A DNA stretch of 64,000 bases. Origin: Acidipila sp. EB88 (lineage in GTDB: Bacteria > Acidobacteriota > Terriglobia > Terriglobales > Acidobacteriaceae). The stretch is from the NCBI RefSeq assembly GCF_003858395.1, contig NZ_QWEV01000005.1, forward strand, positions 4,030,001 to 4,094,000. Direction: 5' to 3'. Positions 24,388 through 33,765 of this stretch are shown here, piece after piece. Numbering within the stretch: the stretch's first letter is position 1; each line of letters starts with the position of its first letter. The translations under genes were made by a program, and so were the position numbers. Under the pieces are notes generated by a model that did no database searches, was not told the DNA's origin, and saw only the letters and a list, made by a program, of their open reading frames with translations.

Positions 24388-26226
24388 TCAGCCTGGATGG
24401 AACAATGAGGCTATTTCCACCTGGTACCGCTCTTTCAGCACCCTGCGCTTGAGCTTCATCGAGGGCGTGAGTTCCCCGCTGTCGATGGTCCACTCATCGG
24501 CCACGAGTGCGAAGTTCTTGAGCAGCTCGTAGTCCGCCAATCCCCGGTTTACCTGCTTGATCGTTTCCTTGTACCGCGCGATGACTGCAGGATTGCGGAT
24601 GAGTTCCTGGCGGCTGGCAGCGACGATCTTCTGCTCGCGTGCCCAGGCTTCCAGGACTTCAAAGTTTGGCGCGATCAAGGCGGCCACGTACTTCTCCCGG
24701 TCGCCGAACACCGCAGCACTCGCCACAAAAAGGTCTGCCGCCAGCTTGCCTTCGATGGCCTGGGGAGCGATGAACTTGCCCGCGGAAGTCTTGATCAGTT
24801 CTTTCTTGCGATCGGTGATCGTCAGGAAGCCGTCCGCGTCCTGGCTCGCGATGTCGCCCGTTAGGAACCAGCCCTCGCTGTCGAAAGCCTGGGCAGTCAG
24901 GCCAGGGCTTTCCCAGTAGCCCTTGAAAACACTCGGCCCTTTTACGAGCAGTTCGCCGTCCTCGGCGAGGCGTACCTGCAGGTTGGGCAATGGCTTGCCG
25001 ATTGTGCCCAGCCGGTAGGCGACCGGGGTGTTGACGCCGATCACGGGCGAAGTCTCGGTCAGCCCGTAACCCTCGAGGATCCGGATGCCGGCTTGCGCAA
25101 ACCAGTGAGCGGTGTCTCCACCGAGCGGAGCGCCGCCCGCCACGAAATACAACACTTCGCCGCCGAACACAGCGCGCACCTTGCTGTAGAAGAGCTTATC
25201 CGCCAGCTTCCACAGGGGTGAGCGCGGTGTGCGTCCGGCCAGGATGGTGGACTCGTTGCGCCGGCCGACACCCAGCGCCCAGCGCACCACGGCGCTGCTG
25301 AGTTTCGAGCCCCGCGAGCGACGCTCGACCTCCTGGCGCACCTTTTCAAAGACCCGGGGCACGGCGACGATCAAAGTCGGCTTCACGGTCTTGAGCGCGC
25401 TCATCAACTTGTCCATGGATGGGCAGTACGCCATGGAGAACCCGAGCGAGTAGAGGTCGTAGTCCGCGTGCCGCGCCGTCACATGCGAGAGCGGCAGGAA
25501 GGACACAGTACGTTGCGGGCCCGAGAACGGCATGAACTCGCGCAGTGCGTAGGAGACATTGCTGGCCAGGTTGCCGTGCGTGAGCATGACCCCCTTGGGC
25601 TCGCCCGTGGTGCCCGAGGTATAGATGATCGACCCCAGGTCACTGCCCGTAATGGCGTGGGCTGCGGCATCGAAAGCGGTGTCCCTCGCTGTGGTGCGCT
25701 CGGCGATCAGGGCGCCAAAGCTCAGAATGCTAGGAACCTCTGCACTGCCACCGGGGGTGTCGCTGTTGCCAGCAAGCGTAGCGATTTCGTCTTTCACATC
25801 GTCCATGACGATGATGTGCTCGAGCCTGGTCTGGGCCAGCACCGAAAGCACCTTGCGCAGTTGCACCTTGGTGGACACCACCGCGACACGGCAGCCGGAG
25901 TGCTGCAGCAGGTCGCCGATCTGCGGCGCATGCAGGGTTGGGAACAGCGGCACGTTGACCATGCCGGTCGCCAGCGTTGCGAAGTCGGTGATGGCCCACT
26001 CGGCCCGGTTCTCACTCAGGATGGCAACGCGATCTCCCTTGCCGAGGCCGAGGGAGGTGAGCGCATGCGCGAGTGCCCGGACGCGCGCGTAGAGTTCCGC
26101 TGCCGACAGGATCAGCCAGGCGCCGTTGCGCTCCAGCACCCGCACCACGTCGGCGGAGCCGGAATCTGCAACCTTGTAGAAGATGTCATTGACGGTCTGG
26201 TAGTTCGGCGCGTTCTCGGTAGCCAT
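24388..26226 (-). CDS. AMP-forming long-chain acyl-CoA synthetase
   Basis: 612 residues of the ANL superfamily. The P-loop-like motif YTSGTTGEPKGVMLTH, the A5 motif GYGLTETSPVIG, the A7 aspartate segment GWFLTGDIASQDADGFLTI and DRKKELIKTSAGKFIAP are all present. It activates fatty acids with ATP and CoA. The start is ATG 26226, where a -10-like TACAGT lies 7 bases upstream and no ribosome site is visible. Downstream of gltB but separated by a terminator, so it has its own promoter. Chain-length preference cannot be read from sequence. Confidence 0.9.
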   Translation of the reverse strand: MATENAPNYQTVNDIFYKVADSGSADVVRVLERNGAWLILSAAELYARVRALAHALTSLGLGKGDRVAILSENRAEWAITDFATLATGMVNVPLFPTLHAPQIGDLLQHSGCRVAVVSTKVQLRKVLSVLAQTRLEHIIVMDDVKDEIATLAGNSDTPGGSAEVPSILSFGALIAERTTARDTAFDAAAHAITGSDLGSIIYTSGTTGEPKGVMLTHGNLASNVSYALREFMPFSGPQRTVSFLPLSHVTARHADYDLYSLGFSMAYCPSMDKLMSALKTVKPTLIVAVPRVFEKVRQEVERRSRGSKLSSAVVRWALGVGRRNESTILAGRTPRSPLWKLADKLFYSKVRAVFGGEVLYFVAGGAPLGGDTAHWFAQAGIRILEGYGLTETSPVIGVNTPVAYRLGTIGKPLPNLQVRLAEDGELLVKGPSVFKGYWESPGLTAQAFDSEGWFLTGDIASQDADGFLTITDRKKELIKTSAGKFIAPQAIEGKLAADLFVASAAVFGDREKYVAALIAPNFEVLEAWAREQKIVAASRQELIRNPAVIARYKETIKQVNRGLADYELLKNFALVADEWTIDSGELTPSMKLKRRVLKERYQVEIASLFHPG

Positions 26227-26233
26227 ATTCAGC

Positions 26234-26239
26234 ACTGTA
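26234..26239 (-). promoter_or_regulatory. candidate -10 for the acyl-CoA synthetase, leaderless type
   Basis: TACAGT on the minus strand is followed by 7 bases and then the ATG at 26226. A TTTCCC 18 bases upstream is the best -35 candidate. Confidence 0.45.
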
Positions 26240-26390
26240 TCCGACCTGGCAGGAGGCGGGAAAGCGCCGCCCCCGTGCCCGGCACGCAGATGACTGGGCG
26301 GTAAACAGCCCATGAACAAGGGTTGAACAGGCGGGCGAATCATCCGCGCCGGAGGACGGTTGCTTGCTGCGGGGACGCGTCCACGCGCTG

Positions 26391-26419
26391 AAAAGGAACC
26401 GGGCGTGGGGCCCGGCTCC
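26391..26419 (-). terminator. intrinsic terminator after gltB
   Basis: GGAGCCGGGC pairs with GCCCGGTTCC (one mismatch) on the minus strand, followed by TTTT. It ends just below the gltB stop. Confidence 0.8.
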
Positions 26420-26427
26420 TGCCTTGG

Positions 26428-29400
26428 TTACGCTTGCGGTAAGGGAGTAAGGCGAACCAGCTTCGTGGCCTGCGTGGGCCACTCGGCAAGCAGCCAAGCC
26501 GCCCGGGTGCTGCCGGTCTTTTCCCCGTGCAGCTGGATCAGATCGCGGATCACGCCCTGGGCTTCTTCGTCGAGGTGATCGAACCGCTCGGCCTCCAGAA
26601 AGGACGCGTGGTAACGGCCATCGCTCAGGAAGTCGCCATCCTCATCGAAAACCCAGGCACTTCCGCCGGTCATGCCTGCGCCGAAGTTCATGCCGGTGCG
26701 ACCCAGCACCACCACGGTGCCGCCCGTCATGTACTCGCAGCCATGGTCGCCCACGCCTTCAACCACGGCGAGCACGCCGGAGTTCCGGACCGCAAAGCGT
26801 TCGCCCGCGCGGCCTGCGGCAAACAGCGAGCCGCTGGTGCCACCGTACAGCGCGACATTGCCAAGGATGACATGACGCTCACTTTCGCGCGCGGCCCGTC
26901 CCTGGCCGCGCAGCACGAGTTCCGCACCGCATAGTCCCTTGCCGACAAAGTCGTTTGCCAGACCTTCGAGCACCAGGGACAAGCCCCTGGTTGCGAAGGC
27001 GCCAAAGCTCTGCCCAGCTACGCCCTTCATGTCGAAGCGCAGCGCAGGGTGGGTGTCGTCACCCGCGTGCTGGCGACGCGCCTGCTGCAGCGCCAGTTCA
27101 CCCGAGAGGCGCGCTCCGAGGGTCCGGTCCTTGTTGGAGACAGTCCCGCTCCACTCAAAGGCCTTGCCCGCAGCGTAGGCGGCAAGCGCCGGCTCAACCC
27201 ATGCGTCATCAATGGGCGCATCTTCGCCCGTCTCGGGACGATCGTTGCGGCCACCGGCCCAGCGTGTTTCGCCGCTGACCGAGGCAGCCAGCATCGGGGC
27301 GAGATCGAGACCGCCCGCGTGGCGTACCTGGGTAAGCAGGTCGGCGCGCCCGATGGCGGCGTCGATCGAGGGCAGGCCCAGCCGGGCAAGCAGCCCCTGG
27401 ACGTCGCCCGCGAGTTCCTCAAAGAAGCGCACGATGTGCTCTGGCTTGCCGCGGAACTTGGCCCGTAGGTCTTCTCGCTGGGTGGCGATACCGACGGGGC
27501 AGGTGTTGAGGTGGCACTGCCGCGCCATGTCGCAGCCGATCGCCACCAGCACCGCGGTGCCGAAGGCGAACTCGTCTGCGCCGAGCATGGCGGCGACCAG
27601 CAGGTCGTTGCCGGTGCGCAGGCCGCCGTCGACACGCAGGCGCACGCGACCGCGCAGGCCATTGCGCATCAGGGTTTGCTGCGCTTCAGCCAGGCCCAGC
27701 TCCCAGGGCGAGCCGGTGTACTTGATGCTTGAGAGCGGCGAGGCGCCGGTGCCGCCGGAGTAGCCGGCAATCACAATGTAGTCGGCGTATGCCTTGGCGA
27801 CGCCTGCAGCGACCGTGCCGACCCCGTACTCGGACACGAGCTTGACGCCCACGGCCGCCTTCGGGTTGATGCGCTTCAGGTCATAGATGAGCTGCGCGAG
27901 GTCTTCGATCGAGTAGATGTCGTGGTGCGGCGGCGGAGAGATCAGCGTGACGCCGGGCTGTGCATGGCGAAGGCGAGCGATCAGGCCGGTCACCTTGTGG
28001 CCTGGCAGCTGGCCACCCTCGCCTGGCTTGGCGCCCTGCGCCATCTTGATCTCAATCTCCTCGGCATTGCGGAGGTATTCCGCGGTGACGCCGAACCGGC
28101 CCGAGGCAATCTGCTTGGTCTTATTGTTGAGCAGGTGCGCCGGGTACTTGCGACCCACCAGTTCGAGCTCCGTGTCCGCCTGGTACACGGAGCGGTCTTC
28201 CCCGCCCTCTCCGGTGTTGGAACGGCCGCCCAGCAGGTTCATTGCGGCGGTAACCGTCTGGTGCGCCTCCGGGCTCAGCGAGCCCAGCGACATGGCACTG
28301 GCGATGCAGCGGGCAAAGATGCTCGACGACTTCTCGACGGAATCTACGGGCAAGGCAGCGCCCGCCGCACGGAAATCCAGAAGATCCCGCAGGTTGGCCG
28401 GCTCCTTCTCCGCGGCCTGCGCCGTGAACGCAGCCCAGGCTGCACCAGGCCCGGGAGCCGGAACCACTGCGCGTGCCGTGCTGCCGGCAACAGTCTGCAG
28501 CAGGCGCACGGTGGAGGGCTGCCAGGAGTGCGGCTCCGCGCCTTCGGTCTTGCGGAAGCGAACCCAGCCGAAATCCGGCAGGTCCTTGGAGACAACCGCA
28601 GGCGCGGCCGCGGCGGCGGAGGGTACAGCAGCAGACGCAGCAGCGGTCACCGGTGCTCCAGCGCCCACGGCGACGGGGACGCCTTCCGACGAGGCATTCA
28701 CGGTCTCGACCACAGGCGCCGTAGCGACAGCAGGCGAAGCCGCCGGCGCGTAGGTGCTCCAGTTTGCGCGTACGTGCGACTCGAGGTCGGCATACCCGAT
28801 GCCTCCGAGCGGCGCGGGCGTACCGAAGAAGCATTGCTCAATCACGGTATGATCCAGGCCGATCGAGTCGAACAGGTGTGCGCCGCGGTACGAGTCGAGC
28901 ACCGAGATGCCCATCTTGGACATGATCTTCGCTAAGCCGGCGTTGAACGCCTTGAGCAGGTTGCTCTCACCCACGTCTGGCACTGCCGCTTTGGCTGTTT
29001 CGAAAGCCAGCCATGGGCACACCGCGCCCGCGCCCATGCCCAGCAGCACGGCGGCATGGTGCACATCGCGACAGTCCCCGGCTTCCACAGCCAGGCCGAC
29101 CTGGGTGCGAATGCCTTCGCGGATGAGCTTGTGGTGCACGGCGCCGAGCGCAAGAGCCATCGGTACCGGCGCATGGTCCGCGTCGGTAGCGCGATCGGAA
29201 AGCAGCAAAATCGCCGCGCCGCCACGCACCAGGTCGGCGGCCTTGGCCATCAGATCCTCGATCGTGGAAGCAAGCGTGGCACCGGTCGGCAAAAGACAGT
29301 CGAGCACGGCGAGCGGAAGCTCATCACCCAGCGAGTGCCTGCGCGTGCGCAGGGCCTCGACCTGCCCGAGCGACAGCAAGGGCGACGCGAGCGAAAGCCC

Positions 29401-31047
29401 TGTCAAACGGGCCTTGTTGTCGAGCAGGTGCGGCCAGGGTCCCAGCCGAGTGTGCAGGTGAATTACCACGGCCTCGCGCAGCGAATCGATGGGAGGATTG
29501 GTCACCTGGGCGAAGCGCTGGCGGAAGTACGCGTAGACCGGGCGCGGCGAGCGAGCCATCGGGGCCAGCGGCGTGTCATCGCCCATGGACCAGATGGCAT
29601 CCTTGCCATCGGTCGACATCGGCTTGAGCACCATGGCGACGTCTTCACGCGTGTAGCCGAAGCCATGCTGCAGGCGAAGCAGTTCGCCGTCCGGCAGGGG
29701 AGTCACCGGCGTTGCCATGTCGAGCGTGCGGTCGTTCAGCAGGGGCTCGTACATCGGCGCGCGCCCGTCAAACACTTCCTGCACTTCGTCGTTCTCGTAG
29801 AGGTGGTGTTCGTCGAGATCGATACAAAGCATCTGTCCGGGGCCGAGGCGGCCGGAGTGCACCACGTGCTCGGGATCCAGGTCGACCAGGCCAGCTTCTG
29901 AGCCGACCACGACGAGTTGATCGTCGGTGACGAAGAAGCGGCAGGGCCTCAAGCCGACACGGTCGAGCGCGGCACCGACCAGGCGGCCGTCTGTGAACAC
30001 CACGGCGGCGGGACCATCCCAGTGCTCGATGCAGTCCTCATTGTAGGCAAAGAACGCGGACTGCTTGCGGTGCTGGGCCGGCGGCAGCATCAGCCGGATG
30101 GACTCCGCGATGGAGCGCCCATTGTGCGACAGCAGCTCGGCGGTTTCATCAAGCGAGGTGGAGTCGGAACCGTCGGGAGAAAAGATCGGCTTCACTTCGG
30201 CCGGGAGCGTGGCGTCGCGGGCATCCATGCGGGCCCGGTTGCCCCAAACCGTGTTGATCTCGCCGTTGTGCGAAATGGTGCGCAGGGGCTGCGCGCGATC
30301 CCAGGACGGGGCAACATTGGTGGCATAGCGCTGGTGAAAGATCGCGAACGACGTAACGTAGCGCGGGTCAGCCAGGTCGGCATAGAAGTGCGGCAGCTGC
30401 CGGCCGGAACACATGGATTTGTAAATGATGGTGCGGGATGACAGCGAGCAGACGTAGCCGGGCGTGCGGCTACGCTCGAAGGCTTTGCGCGCAATGTAAA
30501 GGCGGCGCTCAATGGCCTCGACATTGGCGGTGGTGAGCAGGACCTGCCGGACCACAGGCATGGTCGAGCGCGCGATGGTGCCAAGAATGGAAGGCTGCGT
30601 GGGCACGGTACGCCAGCCCAGCACCTCAAACTCCTGCGCGGCAAGCACGCCGGAGAGCGCGCCCTCGAAGCCGGCCTGCACATCCGCATCAGTGCCCACG
30701 GGCCAGAAGACCATGCCCACGGCCAGAGTCTGCTCGGGTGCCAGCGAGATGCCGGTGGAGGCAAGCAGGAGCTCACGCGGAATCGCGGTGCAGATGCCGA
30801 TGCCGTCGCTCGAAACACCGTCGGATGCGATCGCTCCGCGATGGGCAAGGCGGCTCAGGGCTTCCAGCGCCTGCTCCAGGATCGACCGCGAGGCCACGTC
30901 CGTCAGGGTCGCAACAAAGCCGACGCCGCAGCTTTCATGTTCAAAACGGGGGTCGTACAGACCGGCGGAGAGGCTGTTGGACGACGCGGCGTCCAGCTCG
31001 GAGGGAACCACGGCAGCGTGGGATGCAACAGATTGGTGACGGCCCAT
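26428..31047 (-). CDS. gltB: glutamate synthase, large (alpha) subunit
   Basis: 1539 residues, normal for the bacterial large subunit. The glutaminase domain begins at Cys40 (ESCGVGF), so a 39-residue propeptide must be cleaved to expose the nucleophile. The FMN domain has the 3Fe-4S cysteines in CDMARQCHLNTCPVGIATQ, and the C-terminal glycine-rich helix domain follows. An Ala/Val/Pro-rich stretch of ~55 residues (about residues 767-823) interrupts the central region. The start is ATG 31047; a TTG lies two codons earlier. The small subunit gltD is not in the window. It is divergent from the arginine operon and transfers nitrogen to glutamate, the arginine precursor. Confidence 0.96.
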   Translation of the reverse strand: MGRHQSVASHAAVVPSELDAASSNSLSAGLYDPRFEHESCGVGFVATLTDVASRSILEQALEALSRLAHRGAIASDGVSSDGIGICTAIPRELLLASTGISLAPEQTLAVGMVFWPVGTDADVQAGFEGALSGVLAAQEFEVLGWRTVPTQPSILGTIARSTMPVVRQVLLTTANVEAIERRLYIARKAFERSRTPGYVCSLSSRTIIYKSMCSGRQLPHFYADLADPRYVTSFAIFHQRYATNVAPSWDRAQPLRTISHNGEINTVWGNRARMDARDATLPAEVKPIFSPDGSDSTSLDETAELLSHNGRSIAESIRLMLPPAQHRKQSAFFAYNEDCIEHWDGPAAVVFTDGRLVGAALDRVGLRPCRFFVTDDQLVVVGSEAGLVDLDPEHVVHSGRLGPGQMLCIDLDEHHLYENDEVQEVFDGRAPMYEPLLNDRTLDMATPVTPLPDGELLRLQHGFGYTREDVAMVLKPMSTDGKDAIWSMGDDTPLAPMARSPRPVYAYFRQRFAQVTNPPIDSLREAVVIHLHTRLGPWPHLLDNKARLTGLSLASPLLSLGQVEALRTRRHSLGDELPLAVLDCLLPTGATLASTIEDLMAKAADLVRGGAAILLLSDRATDADHAPVPMALALGAVHHKLIREGIRTQVGLAVEAGDCRDVHHAAVLLGMGAGAVCPWLAFETAKAAVPDVGESNLLKAFNAGLAKIMSKMGISVLDSYRGAHLFDSIGLDHTVIEQCFFGTPAPLGGIGYADLESHVRANWSTYAPAASPAVATAPVVETVNASSEGVPVAVGAGAPVTAAASAAVPSAAAAAPAVVSKDLPDFGWVRFRKTEGAEPHSWQPSTVRLLQTVAGSTARAVVPAPGPGAAWAAFTAQAAEKEPANLRDLLDFRAAGAALPVDSVEKSSSIFARCIASAMSLGSLSPEAHQTVTAAMNLLGGRSNTGEGGEDRSVYQADTELELVGRKYPAHLLNNKTKQIASGRFGVTAEYLRNAEEIEIKMAQGAKPGEGGQLPGHKVTGLIARLRHAQPGVTLISPPPHHDIYSIEDLAQLIYDLKRINPKAAVGVKLVSEYGVGTVAAGVAKAYADYIVIAGYSGGTGASPLSSIKYTGSPWELGLAEAQQTLMRNGLRGRVRLRVDGGLRTGNDLLVAAMLGADEFAFGTAVLVAIGCDMARQCHLNTCPVGIATQREDLRAKFRGKPEHIVRFFEELAGDVQGLLARLGLPSIDAAIGRADLLTQVRHAGGLDLAPMLAASVSGETRWAGGRNDRPETGEDAPIDDAWVEPALAAYAAGKAFEWSGTVSNKDRTLGARLSGELALQQARRQHAGDDTHPALRFDMKGVAGQSFGAFATRGLSLVLEGLANDFVGKGLCGAELVLRGQGRAARESERHVILGNVALYGGTSGSLFAAGRAGERFAVRNSGVLAVVEGVGDHGCEYMTGGTVVVLGRTGMNFGAGMTGGSAWVFDEDGDFLSDGRYHASFLEAERFDHLDEEAQGVIRDLIQLHGEKTGSTRAAWLLAEWPTQATKLVRLTPLPQA

Positions 31048-31052
31048 GTCCA

Positions 31053-31058
31053 ACTATA
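31053..31058 (-). promoter_or_regulatory. candidate -10 for gltB, leaderless type
   Basis: TATAGT on the minus strand is followed by 5 bases and then the ATG at 31047. Confidence 0.5.
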
Positions 31059-31274
31059 CGTCCTCATTGCGGGAGTGGGTACATCTTGATTTCGCAGCGC
31101 CCGCAGCCCTGAAGGCGTCCGCAGGCAGGATGCTGCCGGACCTGCAGGTACCGGAACAACCGGCGGTCGAGCAACACGACGCGGGCAAAGCGGAAGACCA
31201 CGCGAACGGCGGCAGCCAGGCCGGTTTCAGCCGGGCTCTCAGCCGGATCGCGAACTGCCTTGCGGCCGGTCGCT

Positions 31275-31308
31275 TGCATAGTTATACACCGGAGCGTATT
31301 TTTATGCA
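31275..31308. promoter_or_regulatory. tandem ARG-box-like operators of the arg operon
   Basis: Two imperfect palindromes, TGCATAGTTATACA (31275-31288) and CGTATTTTTATGCA (31295-31308), each match the ArgR consensus TGAATwwwwATTCA at about 11 of 14 positions. Their centres are exactly 20 bases apart, the spacing bound by an ArgR hexamer. They overlap a plausible promoter (TTGCAT at 31274, TATTTT at 31298, 18-base spacer), so ArgR binding would block transcription. Confidence 0.7.
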
Positions 31309-31360
31309 GTGGGCTCTGCCCCGCCTTAACCAGCCCCAGCAGCGAGGATCAGCAAAGCGC

Positions 31361-31834
31361 GTGACCGCATCTGAAAACAAGGCCGAGCGCCACACAGCGA
31401 TCCGGGACGTGCTCCACGCTTCGGCGATTGCGAGCCAGGACGAGCTCCGGCGCAAGCTGGCCCGTCGCGGCTTCCGCGTCACCCAGGCCACCCTGTCCCG
31501 CGACATTCGTGAGCTGCACCTGATGAAGGGGCCGAGCGGGTATGCACTGCCCGGCCAAGGGAATAATGGCGTTGCGGATGAAGAAAACGAGGACCGCCTG
31601 CCCGCGCTGGGGGACCTTCTGGACAGTTTTGGACTGCGCATTGAACAGGCACAGAATCTCCTGGTGGTGATCACCGTGATGGGTTCGGCGCAGCCGGTAG
31701 CCGCAGCGCTTGATTATGCAGGATTGCCGGAGGTCGTCGGGACCGTGGCCGGGGACAACACCGTGTTGATCATCTGCCCGGATCGTAAGCAGGCCAAGGC
31801 GCTTTGCACTCGTTTGCGCATCCTGATCGGTTAG
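31361..31834 (+). CDS. argR: arginine repressor
   Basis: 157 residues from a GTG start. The N-terminal winged helix (SQDELRRKLARRGFRVTQATLSRDIREL) is diagnostic, and the C-terminal oligomerisation and arginine-binding domain has GTVAGDNTVLIIC. A longer frame from 31046 adds unrelated residues and would run through the operators, so I use the internal GTG at the conserved beginning. GAGGA lies 12 bases upstream, rather far. ArgR as the first gene of the operon it controls gives direct autoregulation through the adjacent boxes. Confidence 0.92.
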   Translation: MTASENKAERHTAIRDVLHASAIASQDELRRKLARRGFRVTQATLSRDIRELHLMKGPSGYALPGQGNNGVADEENEDRLPALGDLLDSFGLRIEQAQNLLVVITVMGSAQPVAAALDYAGLPEVVGTVAGDNTVLIICPDRKQAKALCTRLRILIG

Positions 31835-31883
31835 CGCCCAGCAAGCATCGCGGCCATGCCGCGGCAAAGGATTCGACGTTCGG

Positions 31884-32942
31884 ATGGATCAGCTACTTTC
31901 AAACAACAATCAAACCGCGGTGGTGGGTGCCCGCGGGTATGCGGGCCAGGAGCTTGCGCGTATCCTGCTGGCCCACCCTCGTCTCGGTGGCTTGCCCCCA
32001 GTGTTCTGCGGGCGCGAGCGGGACTCGCTTGCGACGGTGCACCCGGCGCTGCGCTCACTGGCCAGCGCCGAGGCGCTGACTGTGCAGCCGTTTGCCTGGT
32101 CTTTGCTCGAGGAGCGCGGGGTCGATACGGTTTTTCTGGCGACGCCGCACGAGCAGTCGCGGCAGTGGGTGCCGGAAGCCCTGGCGCGAGGGTTCCGCGT
32201 GATCGACCTGAGCGGCGCATGGCGGCTGGAATCCAACCAGTACCGGGCCGTGTACGGCTTTGAGGATAACGAGGCGGAGGCTGCGCTCGCGACGCAGCAG
32301 CAGGCCGTGTACGGCATGCCCGAATTGCACCGCGAGGCAATCGCAAAGGCACGGCTTGTGGCCAACCCGGGCTGTTATGCAACCTCCGTGATCCTGGCAC
32401 TGAAGCCGCTGGTCGCCGCGGGCCTCCTCGACCTGGATCACGGCATCATCTGCGATGCGAAGTCCGGTGTCTCGGGCGCGGGCCGTGAACCCACGGCGAA
32501 AACCCACTACATGTACGCGGCGGACAATCTTTCCGTGTACGGGCTATGGAAGCATCGGCATACCGGCGAACTGTTTGAGCAACTGGGTGTCAGCGAGGAG
32601 CAGCTCGTTCTTACGCCCCACCTGCTGCCGATTCCGCGCGGCATCCTGTCTACGATCTATGTGCGGTTTCGCGAGCGCGTCACCTTGGCACAGGTGCAGG
32701 ATTGTTTCCGCAGCTTTTACGCGGGGCGCCGGCTGGTGCGGCTGTTTGAATCGCCGGACCTGCCGCAGATCCAGTACGTGGAGCGTACTAACTTCTGCGA
32801 CCTGGGCGTGTCGCTCGCGGCGGACGGACGGCGCGGCATCGTGGTTGCCTGCCTGGACAACCTGCTCAAGGGCGCTGCCAGCCAGGCCGTGCAGAATTGG
32901 AACCTGATGTGCGGCTGGCCGGAAACGGAAGGGCTGCTGTGA
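31884..32942 (+). CDS. argC: N-acetyl-gamma-glutamyl-phosphate reductase
   Basis: 352 residues. NADP-binding N-terminal motif AVVGARGYAGQELARIL, and the catalytic cysteine is Cys164 in NPGCYATS. The active-site His lies in LTPHLLPIPRGI. It reduces acetylglutamyl phosphate to the semialdehyde, the third step of arginine synthesis. 49 bases after argR. No strong ribosome site precedes the ATG, only AAGGA at a distance. Confidence 0.95.
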   Translation: MDQLLSNNNQTAVVGARGYAGQELARILLAHPRLGGLPPVFCGRERDSLATVHPALRSLASAEALTVQPFAWSLLEERGVDTVFLATPHEQSRQWVPEALARGFRVIDLSGAWRLESNQYRAVYGFEDNEAEAALATQQQAVYGMPELHREAIAKARLVANPGCYATSVILALKPLVAAGLLDLDHGIICDAKSGVSGAGREPTAKTHYMYAADNLSVYGLWKHRHTGELFEQLGVSEEQLVLTPHLLPIPRGILSTIYVRFRERVTLAQVQDCFRSFYAGRRLVRLFESPDLPQIQYVERTNFCDLGVSLAADGRRGIVVACLDNLLKGAASQAVQNWNLMCGWPETEGLL

Positions 32943-32982
32943 TGGGCCGGCAGTACGCCGGCGGGAACGCGGAGGGCTTGCT

Positions 32983-33765
32983 ATGAAGTACATCGTGAAG
33001 CTGGGCGGTGCCACGCTTGAAGATCCTGCGCTGCTGCGCTCCTGCGCCCGTGCGCTCGCCCAGTTGAAGCAGGCGGGCAACGACGTCGCGGTCGTGCATG
33101 GTGGCGGGGTGCAGCTGACGCGCACGCTCAAGCAGCTTGGCAAGCAGAGTGAGTTTGTGGGCGGTTTGCGCATCACGGATGCGGAGACCCGCGACACCGC
33201 GCTAATGGTCCTCGGCGGCGCGGTGAACAAGGCGTTGGTCGCTGCTTTAGCCGCACAGGCAGTCCCGGCGATGGGCATGTCGGGCGGCGATGGCATGGTG
33301 TTTCGCGCGCGCAAGAAGCGCATGGCGCCGGACCTCGGCTTTGTGGGCGAGATTGCCGCCGCGGATCCGCGCTGGCTGGACGCCATCTGGCGGATGGGCG
33401 GCGTGCCGGTGCTCTCAAGCATGGCGCTCGGTTTCGATGGCGAGTACTACAACATCAATGCGGACGAGATGGCAGCGGCCTGCGCGGCTGCCTGCCATGC
33501 TGATGCGCTGGTGTTCCTGACGGATGTGCCCGGTGTGCGCGGGGCAGATGGCACGGTGATGCGCTGGCTCAACACGGAGCAGATTGCGGGGCTGGTGCGG
33601 GATGCCGTGATCACGGGCGGGATGCTGCCCAAGCTGCATGCCTGCCGGGATGCTCTGGCGCAGGGGGTGAAACGCGTGCGCATCCTGCCGGCGGATCGCG
33701 CCGCGCTGCTGCCCGAGCTGTGCTCGGCACGCATTCCGGATGGTACCGAGGTTCTCGTCGCGTAA
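32983..33765 (+). CDS. argB: acetylglutamate kinase
   Basis: 260 residues, amino acid kinase fold: KYIVKLGGATLEDPALLRS at the start, the phosphate loop VVHGGGVQL, and GGMLPKLHACRDAL near the end. It phosphorylates N-acetylglutamate, usually the feedback-controlled step; the N-terminal helix found in arginine-inhibited hexameric kinases is absent, so it may be arginine-insensitive. GGAGG precedes the ATG. Confidence 0.93.
   Translation: MKYIVKLGGATLEDPALLRSCARALAQLKQAGNDVAVVHGGGVQLTRTLKQLGKQSEFVGGLRITDAETRDTALMVLGGAVNKALVAALAAQAVPAMGMSGGDGMVFRARKKRMAPDLGFVGEIAAADPRWLDAIWRMGGVPVLSSMALGFDGEYYNINADEMAAACAAACHADALVFLTDVPGVRGADGTVMRWLNTEQIAGLVRDAVITGGMLPKLHACRDALAQGVKRVRILPADRAALLPELCSARIPDGTEVLVA

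Larger units (their letters stand above)
31048..31360. other. divergent control region gltB / argR
   Basis: This 313-base spacer carries the gltB -10 near its left end and the ARG-box pair near its right end. The left two thirds hold no gene I can support; an open frame there is not protein-like. Confidence 0.6.

Noticed and set aside
31046-31360. N-terminal extension of argR
   Set aside because: The extra residues are not ArgR-like and the frame would run through the ARG boxes and promoter; the conserved start is at 31361.
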